DNA from: Periplaneta americana | Taxonomy: Eukaryota > Arthropoda > Insecta > Blattodea > Blattidae | Length of the DNA: 64,000 nt | Direction: 5' to 3' | Assembly (NCBI RefSeq): GCF_040183065.1 | Contig: NC_091120.1 | Location: forward strand, 75,841,208 to 75,905,207 | Shown: positions 57,111-64,000 of the stretch, one piece after another | How positions within the stretch are numbered: position 1 is the stretch's first letter | How the letters are laid out: each line of letters starts with the position of its first letter | The notes under the pieces: model-generated | What the model saw: the letters and a program-made list of their open reading frames with translations, nothing else | Databases searched by the model: none | What the model was told of the DNA's origin: nothing | Program-made: the position numbers and the translations under genes

Positions 57111-57778
57111 CTAGCCATTACCGTAAGAGCCAGGCTCGTATACGGTGTGGTCTTGGCCCTTAAGTTTTTCTCTTTGTAAAACTTTTTCTGTACGTTTGTT
57201 TTTCTCTGCTAATATTCGAAGAACATTTTTTTTTACAGTCATGTGAACGAGAAGCTTTAATAGAATGTTTGTGTTTTCTAATTCTAGTTTAGCTTGTTTT
57301 CTGTCTTGCAACGGTGTTTCAAATAATCTCCTTTTACGAATGCCCTTCCTTTTTGTAAGACTATTACTATTTTCAGTTATATTTGCAGTTGTTTGAGCAT
57401 TTATGTCAGAAGACATATTACTTATTGCCACTTTTTCATTGTCACTATCACTAATTGAGGAATCTTCACTTTCTATAGGTTGATAGTCAGGATCAGTCTG
57501 ATGGGAACCACCAGTTTGTTGCTTTTTAGGTGATGCAGCTAGTTTCTTAAGTTTTTCTCTCAGTGTTTTATTAAGAGTAAGACTTACCTTAATTTATCTA
57601 TTGACATATGACTTAATGGTTTTAGTATCTTCACAGGTCGAGAACACTACAGCAAATAAATGGTATTAATACCATTGTTAACGATTGCCTTGTTCTTCTT
57701 AAACAGTCAGGTTGTCAGCTATAATTGATTTTCTAATAAAATCTACAGGTTTATTTCACTTACCTTATTTGGCTCCAT
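57111..57778 (-). CDS. Gene-like, apparently spliced ORF in the transposon, unknown family
   Basis: Minus strand. Exon 1 is ATG at 57778 coding MEPNK, ending AAG followed by GTAAGT. A 117-base intron (57647-57763) ends GCTGTAG. Exon 2 (57588-57646) codes CSRPVKILKPLSHMSIDKL and again ends AAG followed by GTAAGT. After a 29-base GT..AG segment (57559-57587) the frame resumes REKLKKLAASPKKQ and runs to TAG at 57111. The last part is hydrophilic: a Ser/Asp/Glu-acidic stretch, a basic KRKGIRKRRLF cluster that may be a nuclear localisation signal, and a Leu/Lys/Glu helix-rich segment (QDRKQAKLELENTNILLKLL) that may form a coiled coil, ending YEPGSYGNG. No catalytic motif is visible; it may be the N-terminal part of a transposase or an accessory protein. 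Confidence 0.5.
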
Positions 57779-58254
57779 ATTCTGAACTAAATTTATCTGC
57801 ATTCTACCACATTTGTTTGAACAAAACTAACACAGAATGAGAGTTTGCAATGCCAGTAGTAAAACATTGTTTAACAATGCTACCAATAGAGAGACTAAAA
57901 GGTAAGAAAACACCGGAATTATTCAAAGAAACAATTGAATTCACTTTCAAATAAAGAATACATAATAAGACCAATCGACATTGTGGCTAAAGGAAATACT
58001 AAGTAAAAATGTCGTATGTACAATTATGAGAGCAGAAACGAGTTTTATCCTTAGTTTATGTAAGATACGACTTCTAATCCTAGCCTAGGTGTTCTTGAAT
58101 GTAGATACGTCAAACTATTTAGGCGAAAAAACGTAATTTAGAAAGCAGATATGGCTTTGTGTTCTTATACAGAGTTGTTATGTCTACATTCCGAAACTGG
58201 TGTTACCTCAAAATACATTAAAACTGCAGATACGACCTTTTGCTTTAGCAGGGA

Positions 58255-59300
58255 AGTGTAGCAGTCGTTTGTGCATACTTACCTTCACTCCATACAGCTT
58301 CATTACTCTGTTGTGTATTGGTGTGTGTTGGGCGCAAGATCAGTAGGCCTACTGGCGTTCAACTCCAGTTGAAATGTAAACAAATATTGGACTACTGTCA
58401 ATCTTAAAAACATGGCCTATTTTACAAATTAAAAGTAAAATTATAAGAAATAATTAAATTTCATAGACACTTTTTTCAGTAGACCGATATGTACTGTCTA
58501 TGCAGGGTGTAAGGGGTATAAGTGCCATTATTTTAACTGATGATTGTTCATGTCATAAGGAAGAAAGAAGTCCTCACAATTTTATTCTAATTGCAATATT
58601 TAACTAGTTATTAAAGTTTACAATATTAGGCATTTGGCAACGTTACTGGTTGGGGAGGAGGGAGTTTACAAGTACACGGTACAGCTCAAGCGGATGCAGA
58701 CATGTCGGTACAAAACAAATGCTCTGTTCTAATGCAGGGGCGGACCGTTGTTTACATAAAAACGAACAGCAAATACAAACTTTCAATCTCATTAATAGAA
58801 CTTTATGGTAAATTTCCACTTTGTTTAGCAATATTTGCAATATTGGTCCATTTTTTTTTATTTTATATGTAAAAAAAATAAACAATAATGGTTTACTGCA
58901 CAAAATCACATTAATTTTTTTTTTAAATACAACATTTTAATCTCTCCCGCTTCCATAAAGCGGTATCACTTTTAAAGAAACTTCTGTTTGTGTGATTTTC
59001 GAAACGGTGTAAGAGACTCCTTCGCATTGTCGCATTTGAATAATGAATTCGATGTCACTATTAGAAAATTCTCAAAGAATGCTTCAATCTGCAAGTGTAG
59101 ATATTTTAAAATAATGTTGAGAAATAAAAAATAGCAAGGGAATAATAGACTCCCTATAATTGTTTGGGAAGTTTAAGTGGTTGTGTGATTTAAATAATCA
59201 TACGACACTTCTTGATGAGGATTATCTTAGCATATTGAATACCGCAACAAGTGAAAAAAATTGCGGCATTCACAAAACAAGTCACTAGTAATATCTTGAA
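58255..59300. other. Spacer, nothing firm
   Basis: A possible MITE end TGCAGGGTGTAAGGGGTATAA at 58503 has no clear partner. The minus-strand frame 58643-58909 has no motif. Confidence 0.35.
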
Positions 59301-59429
59301 TGTAATGTACAGAGTGGAAGTGAAATAGCCTTGCAGATTTTCAGAGCGAATAGCTCATATTGTATGTAACAAAAAACTTCGATATCATATTGGTGGAGAG
59401 TTCATAGTTTTTTTTTTTTCAGAAAAAAA

Positions 59430-59668
59430 AAATTTCGCCCCCACATTTTTAACAACCTCTACTTGGCTATTGGAATCTATTCCGTCTTCTAAATCCTGAC
59501 ATACCGTTATTAATTGACTCTCACATGAATAGCCCCCCCCCCCCCGAAATCCATGCTGACAGTTATGTAACCAATTTAAGTCATCCCAATGCTGCCTTAG
59601 ATAAGCTGAAATCAAGTGTTCCATCTGTTTGCAAACCACAGAGGTGAGGCTGACCGGTGTAAAGGGTG
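59430..59668 (-). pseudogene. LINE reverse-transcriptase N-terminal fragment
   Basis: The minus strand reads FTPVSLTSVVCKQMEHLISA, then YLRQHWDDLNWLHNCQHGFR, a Gly run from a poly-C tract, then GYSCESQLITVCQDLEDGID. The LTS...K..E........L....N.QHGFR.G.SCE pattern is the fingers part of CR1-like polymerases. The frame shifts at the poly-C run (59528-59545). No catalytic Asp is present. Confidence 0.75.
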
Positions 59669-60072
59669 TAAATGATATGTTGTTATTGAAATGTTGTATC
59701 AGTGAAGAATTATGTTGTGTCAGTGAAGTGTGTTGTATCAGTGAAGAAGTATGTCGTGTCAGTGAAGTGTGCTGTGTAAGTGAAACGTGTTCCTGTCAGT
59801 GAAGCTGTATAGGTTATAGTGGCAGTGCAAAGTATTTGAACAGTGAAATGTTTATGAAGTGTTAGTGAAATCAGGATAGAATCAGTGAAATGTGTCGTAG
59901 TTCCAGTGCAGTGAGTGAGTTGACAGCGAAATGAGTGTAATGTTGAAAGGTACTTGTGCAGATATGAACATATACTCGTGGGTTTTAGTTCGATCTTAGT
60001 TTTAAGATACAAATTAGAATATTTCAAATGTTATTTTAAGTGATCGTTTCATTTAATTTAGTATATTCCCTG

Positions 60073-60114
<42 letters not shown>

Positions 60115-60328
60115 GTAGTAGTATTAATTATTAGTATTATCATTAATTGTATTTTTAATTAATAAGTTTATTATTGTCATTATTGAGTGTAATTAGTTAC
60201 CACTGTCACCGGGTATATACCCATTGCAGTGTGAATAAATACATACATACATACATACATACATACATACATACATACATACATACATACATACATACAT
60301 ACATACATACATACATACATACATACAT
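59669..60328 (+). mobile_element. LINE 3' UTR with GTGAA minisatellite and ACAT tail
   Basis: 59680-59940 holds many diverged repeats of a 15-20-base unit (GTTGTGTCAGTGAA-like). Further on come an ATT microsatellite (60077-60113), TACCACTGTCACCGGGTATA and TGCAGTGTGAATAAATACAT, then about 22 ACAT units (60240-60328) as tail. It resembles cockroach LINE 3' UTRs from memory. No coding part attached. Confidence 0.6.
60240..60328. repeat. ACAT microsatellite (LINE tail)
   Basis: About 22 tandem ACAT units following TGTGAATAAAT, so it is probably the tail of the LINE rather than an independent locus. Confidence 0.92.
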
Positions 60329-60667
60329 TAGTAACTGTTGTGGCTATGATCGTGATTTTTGTTCATATGGACAGAAAATCTAATAAAGAATACTTTATCC
60401 CTCTTGCGTATTTCAATAACTTACACGGTTTTCGTGTAGCCTAAATTTAATTAAACAATAAAAAAAAAGAATTTGAAGCCACTGAACTATTCGAGTTGGT
60501 GCCAACATCGACGCAGAGAGCAGCTCACCTACCGAGAGACACAGAGTTTGTTGATCTCTTGCATCTGTATCACGAATAGAGTGTGTTAGCGGCAATGTTA
60601 CCACACTGATGAAGCTTCAAACTTAATATTTCAATCTGCGAGGTTATTTCACTTTCACTCTGTATAT

Positions 60668-61710
60668 GCGATGATATTCAATCTGAATTTATTTTTTCAA
60701 TACTGGTATGTTGCGGGTTGCATCGGCGCGCCAAGGAGCAAGATGAACGTAGAGTATAACAGAAATGATTACACACATTTTCCTCGAATAGCTGCCCACT
60801 TAGACGTTCCACGTTAAAACAATTACATTATATGGTTGTAATAAATTTGGAATGTTTTATTTTCGTACTATCAACATGTTAACAATATTTAATAGTTTAA
60901 AATACAATAATTTTCAATAACACGAAACTTCTGATAAATTGATAATTTGGAGCAGATGTTTTCACATTATCGTGCAAACCAAATTATTATTTATAAAATC
61001 TGGGGCTTCAATATTAGGCCCATCTAATACGTTTTAAACGAAATTTAATTCTCTTCAAATTAGACCTATATTTACGTTAATATTTTGTTTCGTACTGTGT
61101 CGAAATTTGACAAGTTTACATTGATCAAATAAATCCAGAAACTTTAGGGTGCTGTTTTACTTTATCGGGCTCTAAATCCAAAGCTTTCATTATTTAACAA
61201 ACAATTTGAATCCTCTGTCTTTCTAACGTCTTCCTGTTCAAAATTAATTAACCTAGATTATTAATTTTTATAAGACATAAGTAAATGCAACACATTATGA
61301 AACAAAATATTGTACGTAACATGTATGGAAGTGTCTTTGCCTTATTCGTTTCGAAATTCTCGTTCTTGGGTAAAGTATTGCTTTCTGTAGTAGGTAGTTA
61401 CTTAAATACTTAGCTATTCCACTCCCGAGTCCGTCGAATTTAAAAGTTAACATTTATTGTTTTAAATCTTGAATATATAATTATATAAATGTAGTTGAAG
61501 TATTTAAAATTTCGACTGCACACTAACAAGTATTTAAATGGTAACTTTTACGTGAATGAGATTAGGAATCTTCAAGTAGAAAGTTTAAGTTACATGAGAG
61601 ATCTTGCATTTCAACTGAACACACACAAAACACTAACCCTAATTATTATGATGTACCGAAGTACATATTATGATATTTCCGTGCAGGAATTCTGCGTTAT
61701 TATATGCTAA
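60668..61710. other. AT-rich spacer
   Basis: No supported feature; the frame at 61495-61710 has no motif. Confidence 0.4.
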
Positions 61711-61713
61711 AGG

Positions 61714-62300
61714 ATGGATAACCCTAATAGTCTCCTGCCAGATGCAATAACGTCAAAATTACTGGAACAAGAAGCTATCATATGGAGCCAACTTTCTCAT
61801 GAAGGTAAAGGTGTCGCCCTTTATATAGAATACAGTATATGCTATCAAATAACAGGATCCGTGATCATCGTGGCTTGTACTCTGAGTGAAGGAGAGAAAC
61901 TGTAAGCCAATGTGTGCGCGATACGTTTCCTACCGGGCAGATCTCAAGACGGAACTGAATCCTCTGCAAGCATTGCCGCAGAGAGCACGAAACTCTTGCA
62001 CACGTCTTGGGATTCTGTTCGTATGGGGAAGTCATTCGGAACAGTAGGCCTACACATCATAAGTTATCATTCGATTCATGATGGCTCAAGCTATGCGGGA
62101 TTCTGGCTACACTGTTTATGAGGTTTGGCAACTCACAGCAGTAGCAGACGCATCGACATCACGTTCAGACCATCTGAAAAAACACGGATAAGTATAGACC
62201 TTACTGCCCACTTTGAATTTCACGAAGGATAGTCAGAGGAGGTATACTCAGAGATTATGAGCCTGCTGTCATGTACAAACTCAGAAGCAAAATGTGGGTC
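61714..62300 (+). pseudogene. LINE C terminus with CCHC knuckle and RLE-like domain, fragment 2
   Basis: In one frame LLEQEAIIWSQLSHEGKGVA, in others the PGRSQDGTE block and LCKHCRREHETLAHVLGFCS (a full C-x2-C-x7-H-x4-C knuckle at about 61961-62024), then after frameshifts MRDSGYTVYE and SSSRRIDITF. The order knuckle, H..VR-like helix, GYTVYE, RRIDI matches the fragment at 11923, so both belong to one family. Several frameshifts and stops; non-functional. Confidence 0.6.
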
Positions 62301-63175
62301 ACTTGAATTTTGTTTCTGTGTCTATGCTTTAAAAGCAATTACATGTTAGACAGTATAAGCGTTACTTGCTTACTGGTTGGTCACGAGGAACTATACCCAA
62401 ATTTTTTACGCAATTTTGGACATCACGAGATCTACAGAAGTCATATCTTTTGGATATTGCAATTCCTGTGCTTAAGGGGTCTTTCCTTATTAAGAAACCA
62501 TTTCTTTGGCAGTAATTATAAGTTTAAATATTTTTTTGTGTAAATGAAAGTTATGCTCCTTTATTTTTGTTAATTTTTGTATATTATTTATTACGAGAGA
62601 TATTGTTGTATTTATTATATAAGACCTTTATCATGTTATAAATTTTACAGTTGTCTACCATGCGTCCAGCTTGGGTCCGGGCCGGCGATGGCATGCACGT
62701 ATGTTGCTCGCGCGATGAAGTAGGTCACTGTGTTCATTCAGCTCTGCCTGGGCAGGCAGACGCGTGGATTCGCCTGAAGGCCATGTAGCCGCTAAATGTT
62801 TGTTGATTGCTTTTTCTGCAATGAATTAATTTTAGAACCCACGTTTATTGGACTTTTGTATTGTTTTGTTGACTACTACCATCTCTCAGAATACTGAATG
62901 CCCTTTTTTTAAATGGAAATCACATTGAAAGTTTGTGATGTTGATGTACAAGTATCCATATCTCCAAAGATATTAATTTCAGGATCCATGTTTATTTTCT
63001 TTTATTCTATCATTCTTCTTGTGTACTATCACCTCTCATTTAATGCTTTTTTTTTAACACTCTATATCTTTCAATATAATCGGCGTTTGCCATTATTAAC
63101 TTAAACTCAGATCGGAAAAACAAATATCCTGAGCATTGAAGAAACAGAGACGAAGACAAGTATAAGCCGAGAAGG
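62300..63175. other. Spacer with a GC-rich patch
   Basis: 62645-62790 is notably GC-rich (GGGTCCGGGCCGGCGATGG) in AT-rich surroundings and may be a fragment of another repeat; no frame or TIR supports a call. Confidence 0.35.
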
Positions 63176-63180
63176 AAGAA

Positions 63181-63642
63181 GAGTCACGAAATATCTCACC
63201 CCTCTATTATTTATTCTCTCGTTTTCATACTCTCTCTCGCTATCATAATATTAATACTCGATCACAACGCAATAACACGCTAGAAATTCCACTTCACACA
63301 TCATCTCTGTATTCCTCATCTTTCACTGTTGCTACCTCTCGTCACTGGAACTCTCTGCCGCCTGAAGTCAAGGGCTGCCGAACATTGAAATCTTTCAAAT
63401 CCAAGTTAGAAAATTATCTTATGACGAGTTGCCAAACTAACTTACTATTATGACAAGTGTTGTATTGCATGTTTCTACGTATTCACACTTTTTTTTTAAT
63501 ATTCTAGTATAATGGTATATCTCGAACGTAATAAGTTGAGCTATATATAATCATAATTTTCCTTATTGTGTGTACTTAAAAATATTGTATTCACTGTATG
63601 CTTTGTGCTGCACTATTTTATTACTACTATTAGTGTTATCAC

Positions 63643-63690
<48 letters not shown>

Positions 63691-64000
63691 CATCATCATC
63701 ATCATCATCATCATTACTATTCTTATTTTTTATCATTATCATTATTATTATTATTACTATTATTATGAATAATTGTCTTATTTGTTTATACTTTGTATGC
63801 CGCATTTATTTTGACCTGCTGTTCACATTTTATTATGCTTTTTTCTTTCTTTCTGTATTATTATGTCTGATTTCTTCTTACTTGTTGTTTACATTTTATT
63901 ATTATTATCTTATTCAGTTTTGTGTGTAAAATTGTAGTGTACTTTGTAAATTTGTAGTGTTTTTGTAACGCAGTCTTTATTCCTGGTTGAGTGTTAGAGA
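63181..64000 (+). mobile_element. CR1/Jockey-like LINE C terminus and 3' UTR, runs off the window
   Basis: Frame 63181-63453 reads YYLFSRFHTLSRYHNINTRS, then QRNNTLEIPLHTSSLYSSSF, TVATSRHWNSLPPEVKGCRT and LKSFKSKLENYL to a stop. The RHWNSLPPEV block is the typical end of this ORF2. The 3' UTR holds an ATT/ATC microsatellite (63640-63765) and reaches TTCCTGGTTGAGTGTTAGAGA at the edge, matching the family end at 47225-47425. Confidence 0.75.
63640..63765. repeat. ATT/ATC microsatellite in the LINE 3' UTR
   Basis: (TTA)n, then (TCA)n, then TTA/TCA mixture. Its position in the UTR parallels the AAT tract where the other family copy took up a nested LINE. Confidence 0.92.

Larger units (their letters stand above)
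56713..58253 (-). mobile_element. DNA transposon with 24-bp TIRs and a small gene
   Basis: The left end CCCTGCTAAATCAGAAGGTC (56713-) and the mirrored right end (58230-58253) agree at 22 of 24 bases. A second copy of the end motif (GATACGGCTATTTGCTTTAG at 56905-56924) lies subterminally, in the orientation of the right end. The 1541-bp element encloses a minus-strand gene-like frame (57111-57778) with splice signals and a poly(A) signal. No target-site duplication was seen. The superfamily is not recognised. Confidence 0.75.
59308..60664. mobile_element. Inverted-repeat element interrupted by LINE sequence
   Basis: TACAGAGTGGAAGTGAAATA, then GCCTTGCAGATT at the left is mirrored at the right (AATCTGCGAGGTTATTTCAC, then TTTCACTCTGTA), with TA at both borders. 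Same end family as 33788 and 54292. Between the ends lie an antisense reverse-transcriptase fragment and a sense LINE 3' UTR, which account for most of its 1.36 kb. Confidence 0.7.

Overview
The window looks like a stretch of a large, repeat-rich insect nuclear genome, most probably a cockroach (Blattodea, Periplaneta-like). The reasons are eukaryotic splice and promoter signals, AT-rich spacers with long microsatellites, tRNA-derived SINEs, many decayed non-LTR retrotransposons (LINEs), and small DNA transposons with inverted ends. The species guess rests on remembered similarity of the SINE and the GTAA-tailed LINE to American cockroach repeats; no search was run. No rRNA, functional tRNA, CRISPR array or bacterial operon is visible.

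The only convincing host gene is a small one on the + strand near 18.5-19.0 kb. It has a TATA box, a 5' leader with a 13-codon upstream ORF, and a 73-codon reading frame rich in G/C at third codon positions. Its TAG stop is followed directly by a strong splice donor, so the 3' UTR is probably spliced. The best downstream exon starts at 26722, in a repeat-poor stretch ending in poly(A) signals; a nearer acceptor at 19512 is an alternative. Its function is not recognised.

Nearly all other coding signal is mobile DNA. Region by region: 0-5 kb, GTAA-tailed LINE pieces, a SINE and palindromic MITEs; 6-8 kb, an antisense LINE with a three-copy 245-bp tandem repeat beside its end; 9-16.9 kb, SINEs, a foldback element, an RLE-type LINE remnant and several antisense RTE fragments; 17-18 kb, a long GTAA-tailed LINE copy; 18.5-28.4 kb, the small gene, with its putative intron carrying MITEs, microsatellites and a Jockey-like LINE itself hit by a DNA element; 28.5-33 kb, hAT and pogo-like MITEs, an internally deleted LINE and a SINE; 37-41 kb, a mariner-derived foldback, a second foldback and a hAT-like element with a transposase remnant; 41-46 kb, an ACT-rich tract and a three-level nest holding the best-preserved RTE reverse transcriptase (617 codons, 13-bp target-site duplication); 47-49.6 kb, a LINE inserted into another LINE, and a SINE with a perfect target-site duplication; 50.5-52.1 kb, a LINE reverse transcriptase with one frameshift; 56.7-58.3 kb, a DNA transposon carrying a small, apparently spliced gene of unknown family; 59.3-64 kb, LINE pieces inside an inverted-repeat element, a second RLE-type fragment and a LINE 3' end running off the window.

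There is no operon-like cooperation between genes. The window is best read as one small host gene in a landscape of nested insertions. The items most worth follow-up are the 73-codon gene, the 56.7-58.3 kb transposon with its small spliced ORF, and the nested elements with datable target-site duplications.
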